A stretch of 64,000 nt of DNA, taken from the NCBI RefSeq assembly GCF_003286085.1, contig NW_020825288.1, positions 8,494,001 through 8,558,000 on the forward strand. The letters are read 5' to 3'. Of this stretch, positions 40,405 through 53,972 are shown piece after piece. The translations under genes and the position numbers were made by a program. How positions within the stretch are numbered: the first letter of the stretch is position 1; each line of letters starts with the position of its first letter. The stretch comes from Drosophila persimilis. Its lineage: Eukaryota; Arthropoda; Insecta; Diptera; Drosophilidae. The notes beneath the pieces are model-generated. The model worked only from the letters and a program-made list of their open reading frames with translations. It was not told where the DNA came from and ran no database searches.

Positions 40405-42883
40405 GGGCAGGCAGCTAATATGCGTCCCGACGGCGCAGCGGAAATTGCAACACAAGCCAAACGAGGGCTTCCAAATGGACGGGCGATGGGGCGCATGGTG
40501 CGGATGGGGCTCAGAACACAGATGAGGGCGGCGGCTAAGCAGCTTAAAGTCGCATCATCGATGCCAGCGCTTCAAGCTGAAGATTTATTGTCCTGGTTCT
40601 GGTTCTGGTCCGGTATGGTTTGGTTTCGTTCGGTTTCCCCAGCCTTCACCACGTGTTTTTGTTTCTTTTTATTTTTGGATCGGGTTAAGTATTCTCTCCC
40701 TCTCACAGACATGTTGCTTTTAATTTGCTGCCGGTCGATTGAGTGGCAGCCCGATGCTGCTGTTGCAAGGTCTGTCTCAGCCTTGCAACACGAGCCTCGG
40801 CTTTGATTGAACTCTCGGGCTGGCCGCAATTGTTTACGCCAATCAGCAGGTTGTGCAACATTAATTTGGGTCATTTGCAGTCGTCTTGCACTGAGTCTCT
40901 GCGGTCTCTGAGTCTGCCCACAGTTTGTGGCGCCCCTCAATGAGTTTGGATTGGTGCAATTACAGATTGCGATCGGTTTTAGGCCGCTCTGCATAGGCAT
41001 TGCCTATTTACTCGTATTTATGCCAAACGGAAATTTCAGATTTACTGCAAAACTCTTGCCAAATGGCAGCCTTGGTTTCGACTTCATCCATTATCATCAG
41101 CATCAGTCAAGCAGTACGGCCCCATCCCCATCCCCGTCCCCGTCCCGGACGCGGATCAGCTCAGCTGCCTTTAACGTCATTTGGAAGGCGCCGCTGATTT
41201 GTCAACTCTCGGAAACCCCAGACCATCCAATCCCATTCCCCACTCCACCCAGGCCACATTCTTAATAATCGTACCTAGCTCTCAACGATTTCCTTCCCAC
41301 GATTCTCTCCGTTTTTTTTCTCGGAAGGCAAGGTGAAAATTGCAAATTACAGCCGAGCAAATAAAGCAGGCAACATGGACCTGGGATCTAGGAAGAAGTT
41401 GTGGAAATTACCAAAGAAATAGGGCGGCTCGGCGGCTCCTTAAACCAAATTGAATTCAGTGCTTTGATGGCAGACGACATGGCCTCCATCGCTACCGCCA
41501 TCGCCATCGCCATCTCCCCTTGGCTCTACATCTGTCCGCTTGTCGTTCGTTTCCTGAACAGGGGCGGGCATTCCTCAGCAGCGGCATCTCAAAGAAATTG
41601 TCATGACAAATTGAAACAATTTCTTTGGCTTTTGTGGCTTTCGAGGCATAGAGGGAAAACCCGAAAACATTTTATGCAATAAATTAAAAAATTTGCGTAC
41701 AAACCTCGGGGCGGGCTTCAACATTTGTTTGCCGTTTAATGGAGCGTACAGGACCCGGACCCGAAGGCAAAGTCGAAGGAGCCAATACACAACGCAACAC
41801 AAAATTTCAAATTGAGTGATTTTTGATGGGCGAAGGTCCATGGGGTGATGTGCTTAATTGCATTTGTTTCCATTGCCATTGGGTTTGACTAATGTATGTT
41901 CTTGACATTCCCCGAATTGGACGCAAATAAATTTAAATCTCAAGCATATACCAATTCGGGAATTCCATTCCGGGAATATTCCCCCTCTGCTCAAGAGTTT
42001 CTTTTGAGAGAAAATATCTTATTTCCACTTCAGGGAAATTGTCCACGCAAATGTCTCAACTTCGGCCCTGTCCTGTCCCTGTTCTGTCCGCCTGCTCTTT
42101 CTCTGTCTGTCTCGTCTCTGTGTCACTTTCGCTTTTTCCGGACAATGCCCAGAGTTTCAGGAATGTTGCCCCGTAGACAGGGCCAAGACATTGGCAAAAG
42201 GGCAAGAAAACTAAGCATAATATCGTACAAATGTGAGGGCGAGGCGAAACAAAAGAAACCGAATGGCAAAGAGAAGACCAAACCAGTGGCAGGCAAACCG
42301 AAAGCCGGCAATGGTCATGGCAAAACATTTAATGTAAACGTTTTGTCGACAAATGTCAAATGGCCACTCCTCAAGGACAGTCGTCTGGGGCGGAGGGTGT
42401 AACCGGTGTGCGGTGCGGTCCGGTGAGTGGACAAATGGGCTGGCTGCTCGGTCTGGGAACACCTGAAATTAATTCGATTTAATGCCCGACTCGGCTCGAC
42501 TCGATTCGAGACGGTCACGCCAGATTAAGCAACCAAATCAATGATAATTTGCCCTGGCAATGAGAACATAAGAACAAAGGCTTCTTCGCCATCTACATCT
42601 AAATGCCGCCCACCATTATCTGGGGCTAACAAGTTCATTTTATTACGGAAATGAAAATGGCATAATTAAATGTTAGCGCCGTCGTATCGAGGTGGGCCCT
42701 TGTTCTGGCCGCGGGTGCATCCAAAATATATCAGCATTGACACGAATGCGTATCCGTAACAGAGCTTGGATGATGATGCTTTTGAAACTCACCGCCGGTT
42801 GGCCCCCTGGCGGCCTTCAAAACGACTTCCAATCATAATTTTCTGTGGGGGAACTCCTCGAAAGGGTATGGCATGGTCGAGAC

Positions 42884-42945
42884 GCATGGCTTACCTGCAA
42901 GCGAAAAAAAAGAAGTGAGAAGGAGAAAAGATGAGCATTAAATGT
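42884..42945 (-). other. Recursive splice (ratchet) site B
   Basis: On the minus strand a long pyrimidine tract with a run of eight T and no internal AG leads into CGCTTGCAG, followed at once by GTAAGCCATG. A 3' splice site is thus joined to a 5' splice site with no exon between them, the defining structure of a zero-nucleotide exon. The junction lies between 42,895 and 42,894, which is 11.6 kb downstream of the coding-exon donor. Splicing to it would recreate a donor (CCAG joined to GTAAGC). Confidence 0.7.
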
Positions 42946-43539
42946 TGTTTAAAAAATAATAACAAAAAGTGCGGGTGGCAAAGGTTTATTAGCCGACATT
43001 CATAGGGCATTAAAACTGACGGCGGGATATCAATTTTTGTGTTCACTTTGCCTCAGACACGAGACCCATTAACACACACATTGAAACATACACATAAAGG
43101 GATCCCTGGCTAAATAGGAAATATGAAGCCAGAAAATTAAAAAAGGCAGATACGCCTCTTGGTTCTTTGCCTTCAGCCCCTTTTCTTGGTTGGGTCTGGG
43201 CTGCCATTAAAGTGTAAATCCTGCGACGGCATCGAAAATGAAGAGATTCCCAGCGGCTGCCTCAGACGTCTTGCAACATTATGATCACCAACACAGATAC
43301 ACACAAACATGTGCATTACGTACACATCTATGTCTGGGGGTGGATGGGTGTGTGTGCTGAAATAATTTTTATGATTATTTCTTCCTTCCGTTTGCCCATT
43401 CCCCAGCTCTCAGTCTCAGCCACGACTTTTAGCTTGGCTCAGTTCGGCTTCAGCTCCGCTCAGCTGCTAAAAGTCTGCGCACGGTTCTTTCTCGTACTCT
43501 TCTCTCTTCTCAATTTTTCTCGTGCACCATTTAAGTGTG

Positions 43540-43584
43540 CCAGAGCCAGAGCAATAGCCAGAGCCAGAGCCAGAGCCAGGGCCA
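43540..43584. repeat. AGAGCC hexamer repeat, second locus
   Basis: Six to seven copies of CAGAGC with one CAATAG interruption. It has the same unit as the array at 17.9 kb and the same orientation. Confidence 0.75.
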
Positions 43585-44945
43585 GTCCCTGCGACTCTGT
43601 CCAGATACTCGTAAGCACAGTGGAAATAAACATTACGAGAGTGTTCGTCAGGGTCTTACAGTAGGAGGTTTTTCGCGCTAGATTATGCACTGATCGCCCA
43701 GGCATTAGGCCAAGATGGGAAAGAGACAAAAAGACAGACAGAGTGTGTGCATCAGGTAAGGTAAAGCTAGGGAAAGTTGACTTTAAAAATGCTTCTTAGT
43801 AGGTTTTAAAGGTGCACTTCTAAGTGTTATCCATCCAGCAGTCTTCTGAAAAACCACAACTCGTACCTTTCTATTGTTAATTTTATAGATATTTCACTAT
43901 CTTTTTCCACCTATTCATCTGACTTTGCTTCACGGTGCGAAATGTGCTCTGCTGCGAGAGCCTGCCGCTGCTCCTGGCTTCCCCACTGACTATGATATGG
44001 AATTTCTTGGATTAAATGTTATGTTGGCATTATATTTCTTTCTCTTTACGCCCACCAATGTCTGCCCCGGCTCCGACTCCGGCTCCGGCTCCGGCCTCGT
44101 CCTGTCCCTCCCCCTCGGGTGTGTTTATGGGTGTGTGTTTGGGTGTGTGTGTGTTGGGCAACGCATGCTGGGTCTTAATGTCTTCATCCTCGGAGAGGTC
44201 TGGCTGGTGGCATTGTTGCTGTTTTGTCGCCGCTGCTGCCTCGGCTGGCGTCGCTGCTGCACTAATAGCTGCGGCATGGTCTTGGTCTGGCCTGGGAGCC
44301 AAAGTAGACTTGGCTTTTTGGAGCGGCTAAAATAGAGCAGAGCCGAGTTAAGTAAATAATGCCAACACATGTAATACATCAAGGCGCCCATGGGCGGATA
44401 CGTGTACGTGTACGTGTAGATGTGTGTGCAAGCGTTTATTTATGATGCCATGTGGCAGAGTGGAGGGAACGGAATGGGAATGCTTAAAGAAAAATTCCGG
44501 CATTCAATTTGTATGGCCTTTTGTGGTATCGTATATTCATTTCATTTGGTTTAATTTGATTATAGCTGCAACCAAAAAAGAAAAAAAAACGAAAAAATAA
44601 AAGAAAACAGCACACACAGCAGCAAGTGTATATAGAAGAAAATATAATAATATTAAAGCGTTTTTTGCGACATAGAACTAAGCACTTGTAAATCCCCATA
44701 GAGGATGTGCCATCAAGTTAGTCTCAAATACAAACACACACACACTCGCACACAGAGACACACAGAGACATACAGAGGCGGCGAAGGAGCCACACTGGGG
44801 CACATATGTCGTACTCCTGCGAGGAGACCTCCCCGGACGCTTCCTCTCTCGTTGCACTTATCCACATGCAAACATGAGTGAGCTTGCACCCAGCACAGAG
44901 CCTGGAACTGGTACTGGCTATGGATCCACATCCGCATCCACATAC

Positions 44946-44947
44946 GT

Positions 44948-44994
<47 letters not shown>
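44946..44994. repeat. (TG)n microsatellite, longest in the window
   Basis: Forty uninterrupted bases of TG (44,955-44,994) after one TTT interruption, then GAGGGGG. It is likely length-polymorphic. Confidence 0.9.
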
Positions 44995-44997
<3 letters not shown>

Positions 44998-47900
44998 GGG
45001 GCCAACTCATAGGAACTTATGCATAAGTGACATTAAGAAAAAGCTCTTCAAATGCAAGAGAAACACTTTGGCAGGACGCTGCCGCCAAGCCACAGCGCCG
45101 ACAAGGAAAATAGGAAAAACCAAGCAAAAGTTTTCTCAGCTGAAAGCATAGCAAAAAAAAAGAGAGAGAGAAGAGACAAATAGAAAGCCAGCTCGGAGTA
45201 CTGACGCTTCAGATGCCCTTTCCAGTGACACCTTTTTGATGCAGTGATCCGATTGGGACCCACTTTTCTGAGTCATGAGAACATAAATAAAAGTGGGTAT
45301 GGTACTGGCTCTAAGGCAGATCGTCGGCTTCTACAGTGATCAGACATCTGGTCATTGCTTCGGCATCGCCTCGACTATGGAAGGGTATTTGAAAGAAGAA
45401 AAAGAAAAGGAAAGCAGCAGCCAAATGAACGCAAACTTTCGGCGGCATTAGGGATATGGCAGCGTCTCCGTTCCCATGCCAGGCGAAGGATATGCAATCA
45501 TCATGCGGATTTCCATAAGCAGCCAGCCAGAGAGCCTGGGATCCAGGGAGCTAGGGAGCTAGGACGATGCGAAGGCAAATAGAAAACCAACAGAGCACAT
45601 GGGCACCGCACCCACATGTTCGTAGAGATAGAAAGGAGACAGAGGAGCTTCTGCTGCTACTGCTACTCCTTCTTGTAAGCCCCTGCGCGCAACTGGCTTA
45701 GCTCAATATCCTTTTTGGTGCAACTTTAAACTATTTTCAATGGCATTTCCGACTGCATCTCCGCTTCGTTTTGACTCTCTGCCGTTGCTTCCCCGTCCGA
45801 AGCCAAATGTTTGTACAGACAGTGCCTCCTCCTTTGTCCATCTTCCATCTACCTCCCCTTTCCTGGCATTTGGGTGCATGAAAAAATTGATAAGTTGCCT
45901 GAGATGCTCTGCGTGCGTGCTCATTGACATATCTAACTCCGGTTGGCCCCCCGAGGTTTGTGCGCTGAAAAGTGCAATGAAAATTTTTAAAGTTTTCTTT
46001 TCTTTTGTGAGGATAAAGGAGGGGACAAAGAGGGGACAAAGAGCCACCGCAGATCCGTACTCGCAAAGTTTGCAAATTGTTTTCTGCGGCTTCTCTTCAA
46101 CTCTTTGGCAGCTCTGAATGCGAAGTGGTCATGGCTTCTGATATGTATAATTAGAGAAACTTTTTCCCCAGCCATGACAAAGCGCTTTCGTACGAGTCGC
46201 AACTTTGGCCTGCAACACAAATCACCACCACCCCACCCCACCATCGTTAATGTTTCACTTCTGATTCTTTGACCTGCACCACCAATTGATCCACAGCGGG
46301 TGCTATGGCTATGGCTTTTGCTTTCGGCAAATCAAAGCTCCTAACATTTGCCATATGCGGTGGGCCGCTGTCCTCTCCTACCACCAAACCCTGTGTAAAC
46401 ATACACACTGGCTCACAAAAAGCGCTTGCCACAACCAACAAAAAACATTCAGCTGCCTGCTCGACTGTCTCCGCCTCTGCCTCTGCCTCTGCCTACCCGT
46501 ACTGTCAGCTGCTAACGAATGCCAGTATGCAAAAATAACAGCGGGACACGCATCGAAACTAAAGATGGCCGGCTAAAAGGGCACGAGCACGCGCGATGAA
46601 CATGCACAAATAACGCAAAAACAGATCAACAGATCCAGCACTGGACTACCTATACTTTCCACAATCTCTCTGGCAATATTCTTTATTCTATATTTCCTGT
46701 CTGTTTTCGGGAACAGTTTCGTTCCCATTGTGTTCCTTTCGTGCCTGAGAATTTTCACGAAAAACTCACACCAATTGCAATGCATGTCCTTCTCAAATGG
46801 TAGCCCGTCAGTGTCGAAAACACTGCCGTTGTGCTTTTTCGTATCGTACTGCCAATTGGCAGCAGTTAGCGGTACACAAATAGATCCCCGCTCACACACA
46901 CAGATACAAACGTACAGCGAAAGCTGCACAATACAGACGCACTTGTCGCCGTTTATTGATTCAATCATTGGAAATGTGTTAAGGTTTTTAAAGCAGGACA
47001 GGGCGCCACGAATTGCTTCAGGTTTTTTTTTTGTGCAGGACATACCCCAGATGGGGTACAGCTTACCACTCCCCCCCCTCCCCTTACCACTCGACCCTTG
47101 GCCCCACCCCTTTTGAGTTGCCTTTTTGGCCGTATTTGCTTTCTGTTTGCATTTTTCCGTTTGTGTCGAGTCTCTCGCTCTCGGAGGCAAATCCGCTGCT
47201 CCACTCCCGACCCCCCTCTACCGAGTACGGCAGTTTCGACTGTTTGCTTTGCGTTGCTTCAACGCTATTTTTGTCCAGTTCTCTGTTTCTGGTTTTGTTT
47301 TGTTAAGCACTTTTGTACATTTTGCACAGTTTGTTGCTGGCCATCATACACCCCATCCAAAAAAGCAGCTCCTCCCCATCGTTGATTTTACCCTTTCTCT
47401 CTTTTAGTTTTGCTTCTTTTTTTTGGGCCGTAAATTTATGCTAACAGCTCTCCATTGAAAATGCATAAATTTATGTGTTTACACTATGTGCAGGCATTTG
47501 CTTTGCGGGTGCGGAAATGCTGTGGGGACTGGAGAGAGGTGGGACTGGAAGGGTGTATTTTTCGTCCTGCCACATGTGTTTACTTAGCACTTTTTATGGT
47601 CGAAAGCCGAGCCATGGCCAGCGTGTACCATGTTTTATTTACCTAAAGTTTGTTTTATTTATCCAAAATTTGGTTTTTATTTTCAGCTTAACATTTTTTG
47701 GGCAAAAGAACTATGCGAAATTTTATAATTTTATTTCAACGAGTACTCGTACGAGTGCTAACCAGCATTTGGGGAAACGAGACCAAAGTCGAACGGCGGC
47801 ACTCGCACGCACAGCTCATAAAATTTAGCTCAGGACTAAACACTCTTCCTTTTTTATATGGGGCAGCAGCACTCTATATGGCATGCACTGCGATCATCGA

Positions 47901-48013
47901 CGAAGGCAGAGTGGGGAAAGGACTCTGCTCAAAAATTCCATCAACGCCCCAAATGACTTTATGCAAAAGTTTTGGAAAAGGCATAAAAACGAGCCAAACC
48001 AACAAAAAACCGA

Positions 48014-48038
48014 CTAAGAGTAAGAGTAAGAGTAAGAG
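48014..48038. repeat. (TAAGAG)4 repeat
   Basis: Four perfect TAAGAG hexamers. Confidence 0.8.
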
Positions 48039-49790
48039 GAGAATGCCAAACGAGCAAAACAATGCGAATGGCAGGCAGTATAGGGTTAAGGGAGACGCGC
48101 ACACGTAGAGCAGGAGCAGGAGCCGGGGCTGGAGCCTTAGCCCTGCTGTGGCCAATGCATTAAAACGTGCCAAAGTCAGCCCCGGGGCTGGGGCTGGGGC
48201 GGGGACTGTGGCTGGGATTGGGGGAACGGGAACCCGCCAAAGATTGGGGATGAGTGCAGGACAGGACCAGGACAGGGCCTAGTCTGGGGCGGGGCACATA
48301 AATGCGAAATAAAAACCATTTGAATGGCAGGCGACACTCAAAATCGATACGAACTGAAAGAGAAAGAGTGGAAGATATAGACTATATATCTGAGTGGGGG
48401 ATTTGGGTGGCCTGGGACAGTGGGCAGCGCGGGGCCGGCAGCAGTACGAAAATGTAAATGGGCCTCGGCCCTCTAGAGCTCAAGTGCTGCTGTGCCTGGT
48501 ACTATGTGGGACTGCAGCTGTAAAATAGATGGGCATTTAAGATGAGGCTCTCTCTACGAGGGCTCTCTACCGCCAGTCCCTCCAAACAGGTCATATCCCT
48601 GTCGTTGGGTAATGGAGGAGGCCCGTCCAAGTCGAGTGGTCGCCTATTTTTCAGAGTTAATAAAAAATGCATGAAATTTAAATTGCACCAAAGTGTTGAC
48701 CAGTGCTGCTGGAGTGCCAGTGCCCCGGTAGTGGGTGCATGTGCCCCCTCCGAGCCCAATCGGATTTAGGTATGAGCCATTTGTTATATGTACACCATGC
48801 AACAAGCGGACGATCTGTAGACACTTTTATTGCACGACCAAAGCCAAACAAGGGACAAAAACCAGATCTAAAAAAAACGCGACAAAAGCGATGAAAACAA
48901 CAACGAGGCCGCTGTCAATTGTCGGTATTTTCCGAAAAAAAATCGACTCAATGCCGGAGACTGTGCTACATAAAAAAACCTGGCACCGAAAACTGTGAGC
49001 CTCATTTTCTATGCCGTTGCCTCTGTCGCTGCTTATGGCTCTGCCAAATGTCAAATGTCGAATTGAGCAATGAAATGTAAACTTTTCATTTGCTGCCACC
49101 AACAGGAAACTACAGCAAAAAAACCCCCACACAAAAAATGTAAAAAAAGCCGAGTAAAAAATAGTCCAAGGTATGAAAGGGAGGTCAAAAAATGTTAAAA
49201 ATCAAATGAAATAAAATCAAAGTAAATGGAACAAGGGGGGACATACCATCCAGAAAAAGATGAGTTTTCCACTATCGATCCCTGATTTTTTGCAATGTTT
49301 TATTTGGAAAATATTTTCTATTTAATTTCTATAGGAATTTGTGCAAATTTCACCAGTTTTAAAACTGCGGTTCCGTCTTGCTCGGTGGCTATTACCCAGT
49401 TGCATATCCCCAGTTTCTATTTAACACAGCTTAAATTTATCGACTCACTTTAAGAAGACGCTGTCCCATCCCCTGACCAATCGCTATGCAAATGGGCCAC
49501 ACAGATACGTCTACACACTGAAGCAGGACTAAAGCTACTCAATTGTAATGGCCGCTGGCATAAAATAAAGCTCACAACGAGCTCCAAGACCAGGACGAGC
49601 GACCAGCAACCGGCGACAGAGGGAAGGACCACGCCCACAAGGGCAACCAACACCTTTTTTATGCGTTTTCATTTGCAAAAGCGTAGGAAATATCTTGCCC
49701 ACGGGGCGTATTAAAATCAATTCATTTAATTTTGATCAAAGCGAAATAAATCTTTGCGCTTTTTGCTTAATTTCCTTCGCTCTTCGTTTC

Positions 49791-49828
49791 TGTTGCCGTT
49801 GCCGTTGCCATCGCCATTGCCGTTGCCA
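49791..49828. repeat. GTTGCC/ATTGCC hexamer repeat
   Basis: Six hexamers of GTTGCC with CATCGC and CATTGC variants. Confidence 0.7.
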
Positions 49829-52800
49829 GTGAAGGGGAAAAGCGTTTGGGGGCAAAATGAGGGAAAATCCACAACAACGTCAGTGAGTAATTTGGCCTCA
49901 GTCCCAGATGGGTGGCTGGGTGGTTCTGTATCCCTGAAGGATTTACTCGTGCTACTGTATATATGTATGTATGTGTATATCGGTGTAGCTGTAAAACGCA
50001 GAGTAAGACAAAAAGCACAAATACCAGTGAGAAATACCGTAAGCGAAATGAGAAATCATTAGTAAGTAAAAAGCTTGCCAGTGTGTGAGTAAGTACAAAC
50101 ACACGCACACTTTATCAGGAAAAGAGCGAGAAAGACACACACACACAGAAAGAGAGAGAGAGCGTTAAGATAAAGACACATAAAATGAAAGCGGCGTGTA
50201 AAAGTTTTTCCTGCTCGGCTTCTCCTTATCAATGCCAGCGACGGCAACTGAATTAATTTTTCAATTCGCCAAACGAATTCATTGACTTTTTGTGTTCCAC
50301 CCGTATAGCACCCACCCATCCCCATCCCCCACCCCCCAGTACCCAACCATGCAGCCATACAGACACCCATCCCACCTTCCAGCCCGTCAGCCAGCCAGCA
50401 AGCCACCAACCAGTTCGATTCCTTACACAGACTCCACGTTCTTGCTGGGGTATTGAAATCCTTTAAACAGATTTCATTTCGAACGCTTTGCGGTCGATAA
50501 ATGCATTTCACTTTAGTGGTTTTTTACGCACACATATACACACATGCCCACATGAACGTACACCAACAAAAAAATTTCTGAAATTTGAGTTGTTTAAATA
50601 TATTTGAATCAATCTCTATTCCATCCCCTCAGTATCTCAGTATATTTCTCAGCTTATCAAAACATTCGGACTTCAAAATGCTCCCAATTAAGCAAATCTT
50701 TTATTAATATGCGATATTTCGTATTTTTTCTCCGAGTGTATACCATCTATGATTGTGTGCATGCATGTTTGTATGTATCGCAATCGGCATTGCATACTTT
50801 TCGGCTGATGCCGTAGCGTTGCTCTGCTCCTTCGTTGGCCTGAAGCTTGGAAGTGGGGAGTCGACTCTTTCCAATGATTTGCTGGCAAATTACTTTGAGG
50901 TGTTGCCTGGCTGTCTCTCGCCTCCGTTTTGCCACTCAGACGGTGACTCCTCCCCTACTGCATCCCACCAACACCAACACCCACACCCATACTCACCAAA
51001 CACCAATCCTCCCAGCACCTCCCGCAGTGCAGTACAAAAATTGCCAAATTCATTTCCAAAACAAACATTAAGTATGCATGTGACTGTTAGTGGGTGGGTG
51101 TGTTTATATGTGTCTGTGTGCTTGTGTGTGTGTAAGCTGCAAGTGTTGCCAACCAATTTAAAAGTTTTCCTGTCGCCGTCGCCTGAGCGAAAGTAAAGCG
51201 CGCTTCTCGTACTCCTAGCTGCTGCTTGCTGGTAGTTCTTCTTCCAATTGACGGCAAAGAAAAACAGCCAAGTGCAGAGAGCGGCAGCCAGTGCCCCGGC
51301 AAGAGCAGATAATAGTGCTACGTCCTACAGTGGGAATTGGCTGCAAAGGATTTGACGCACATTTCACCAAAACTCAGCGGAAATACCGAATTGGGTGATA
51401 GTACTTTCTTAACAGAAAATGTAACCTGTTTAAAATAGTTAAACAGTAGATCCAAAAATTAAGTACACAGAAGCATTGCCAGATATAATTAGGATGGAAA
51501 TAGCTCGGGTGAGATGAAGAGGATAAGCTTTATATAGAAGAACTATTTGGAAATCGATGGAGACTTGGAGTTTGAATTTTAAGAAACCTAGAGATCTAAT
51601 GGTGAGAGAAGCAGCCATATTCTTGCAAATTTTCAGCAAGAATCCAATCTTCTTTTAGGAACTACCTCTCTCTAGAAAGGAACTGGCACTGTAGTTGGCA
51701 ATTATTGTTGTAGCTGTGGATGTTGTTGGGCTGCTGTGGATGGGTCTCTTTCCACAGCCCACTACTGTGGCACTTGTTGGCGTGGCTGCTGCAGGTTCTG
51801 CCGGTACTGTTGCTGTCGCTGCTGCTGCTGCTGTTGCAGTTGCGACACTTCACAAAACTCGCAGTCGCTGTTTGTTTTTGCAGCGGCATGTAGGTGTAAC
51901 CTGCCACTGCCTCTCTCTCTGTCTATCTCTCTCTCTCCGTGTAGAAGTGCTGCTCGAAAGTTCATGCACCGTGTGCCTCTGCCACTACTGTTAGTGCTAC
52001 TGGTACTGGTAGTGGTAGTGGTACTGGTCTTGGTCCTGGCACTGAATACGTACATATACAAATTTATATGCATGTGTCTGTTTGCCGGCAGCTTTCCACC
52101 GTCTGCATACCGTCGCTTTTTCCCCATTTGAATTGGAAATTCAGCGGCGTGCTTAATTTTCAATTTGCAATCATTTGGCCTGGTAATCAATGTTTGCTTT
52201 TCTGTGTGGGACCGTCGACTTTTTCCAACTCTGCTAATTAGTAACAAAGTGGTCTCATCTCCAAGTCAATTGTCCTCGTATCATTTCCATTTCCCTACCC
52301 AACCAAAACCAAAGAAACTAACGGGGGTTTTTCTGGCCATCATTTGCTCTAGTCTCCTCTGTTCTCCTCTAAGCCGTCTCGCATTAAGCCAACTTACACA
52401 ATGCTCAGACTGCCAGACTGGCAGACACTTCACTTTCACCCCGACTAGGTGTTGGGGTTGTCGGTTTTCTTATTTATGCCTCGCCTTGTGTTGTCTAGTA
52501 ATTTTCTCACACTTTTCACGCTCATCAACGCCTGGGCCTGGTGCTGGGCCTGGTCTTGGTCTTGGTCTCGGCTCCCGCTATAGTTCCGGCCGCATCCCAA
52601 TCTGCAACCCATTCCGACCACTTCCTGGGGCTAAGGCAAACTTCTCAGACTCAAGTGTGGAAATTTTCACTTTTTTGCCATAATTAAATTCGTTTTCGAG
52701 TTGCGCTCTTGCCTTGCTTTTGAGAACAGAACGACAGAACAGATAGACAGACACACAGCCACACAGCCACACAAATAAGCACACACACATACACACACAC

Positions 52801-53188
52801 AAAATATACCAACACAACACTCGTTTCCACTATTTTTAGTAGTCATTTTCCATTTTTCATTACAGTCGAAAGTCAGAAGGCGGAGGAGGAGGCTCATCTC
52901 GTTGGCAACGTTTCATTTTCATGCAGCTTCCTGTGCCGTTGCTTCCGGTTTTATGCCTGCCAGTGTCTATTTCTGTATAGTTTCTGCCATTAGCAACCGT
53001 AGTCACGATGTGGCAGGCGCAGGCTGTAGGAGATCCTGGAGCTGTGGCAGGCCTAGCTAACATTCGGAGAAAAGCCTCTGCACTGGTATTGGTCCTTTCC
53101 CTGCTTCGGCTCGCTTTTTGTTTCCAAGTTTCGGCTTAAGTTGTTTTTAAGTTGTAAATCTCTTCGACTATGCAATTTCCTTACTTTG

Positions 53189-53246
53189 TCCCAGTCCCAG
53201 TCCCAGTCCCAGTGCCAGTCCCAGTGGCAGTAGCAGTGGCAGTCCC
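53189..53246. repeat. CCCAGT hexamer repeat
   Basis: Nine to ten hexamers grading from CCCAGT into GGCAGT. The unit resembles the GCCAGT array at 60.28 kb. Confidence 0.75.
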
Positions 53247-53657
53247 CATACCAAGCTCTTTTGAGGCTGTATCAAATTTTTCATTTGTGGCTAAAAATAT
53301 GAAAATTGTAACTGATATTTATGCTTGTAATGCCTCCGCTTGACATTTGGGGCTTCCCAGGACCCTGCCTGCTGTTGGAGGACGGAGGGAGCCTGTCCAC
53401 AATAATTCATCTTGGAAATGCGTGTTCGAATTTTGTTATTTTCGGATTACGTGTACGAATTTGGTCATTCGCTTGGCATTTGCCAGAGCAGAGCTTGAGG
53501 TTTCCTGCTGCCGCATCGAAAATGTTCCCCCTTTCAAAAATATCCGAAAGTAATACTATTTCTCTGAAAATTCAGTTTTATTGGAATTCTAAAAATTTCC
53601 TATGCCTCTCAGGAGGGAGACAATTAATTTAATGTGTTGCCTAGATGATTTCGCCCT

Positions 53658-53972
53658 ATGACGCATACAAATTTCTATAAATATGATAGACTTTTCCTAC
53701 ACAGATACATTGCCTTCAGGTGTCTTCTGTCTAGAAATGTAATTGCTTGGCTATTGTCGGCACATGGGCTGGAATACTTAAGCTCTTGTTTACATAGATA
53801 TAGGTACTCTGTGTGGAATACTTTTAATTGTTTTCTAGTCAAAGGTAGACTTTTGTTTAGACGTGGCAGAGAATGTCTTTTCATTGAAAAATGTTGTGTG
53901 TGGCCAGAATTATTTGTCAGTGACTCTTCATTTTTGAAATTTACCAAGGGACTGGCCAAAAATCATAATTAA
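53658..53972 (+). CDS. AT-rich ORF followed by AATAAA and an A run (doubtful)
   Basis: A 104-codon ATG ORF (MTHTNFYKYDRLFLHRYIAF...) in AT-rich DNA where stops should be frequent. Codon choice is AT-ending (AGA, TTT, TGT, AAT), unlike typical Drosophila genes. The start context (CCT-ATG-A) is poor. AATAAA follows at 54,016-54,021, running into eleven A at 54,019-54,029. The opposite strand is also open for about 95 codons over the same bases, which weakens the case. It could be a decayed retroposed copy or chance. No family is recognised. Confidence 0.12.
   Translation: MTHTNFYKYDRLFLHRYIAFRCLLSRNVIAWLLSAHGLEYLSSCLHRYRYSVWNTFNCFLVKGRLLFRRGRECLFIEKCCVWPELFVSDSSFLKFTKGLAKNHN

Larger units (their letters stand above)
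25211..42883. other. Intronic DNA between ratchet sites A and B
   Basis: No supported gene. It contains compound microsatellites, an AT-rich island at 33.1-33.5 kb, a GAGA-type tract near 31,643-31,672, and ORFs such as 34,153-34,371 (72 codons, Thr/Asn/Lys-rich, ATG start) and 41,896-42,402 (168 codons) without domains or splice context. I treat these as chance. Confidence 0.4.

Noticed and set aside
41896..42402. 168-codon plus-strand ATG frame with Lys/Arg-rich end
   Set aside because: No recognisable domain, no promoter or poly(A) context, and an antisense frame is open over part of it.
46573..47190. 205-codon minus-strand frame
   Set aside because: No domain, no splice context and no codon bias; among the longest frames expected by chance in 64 kb.
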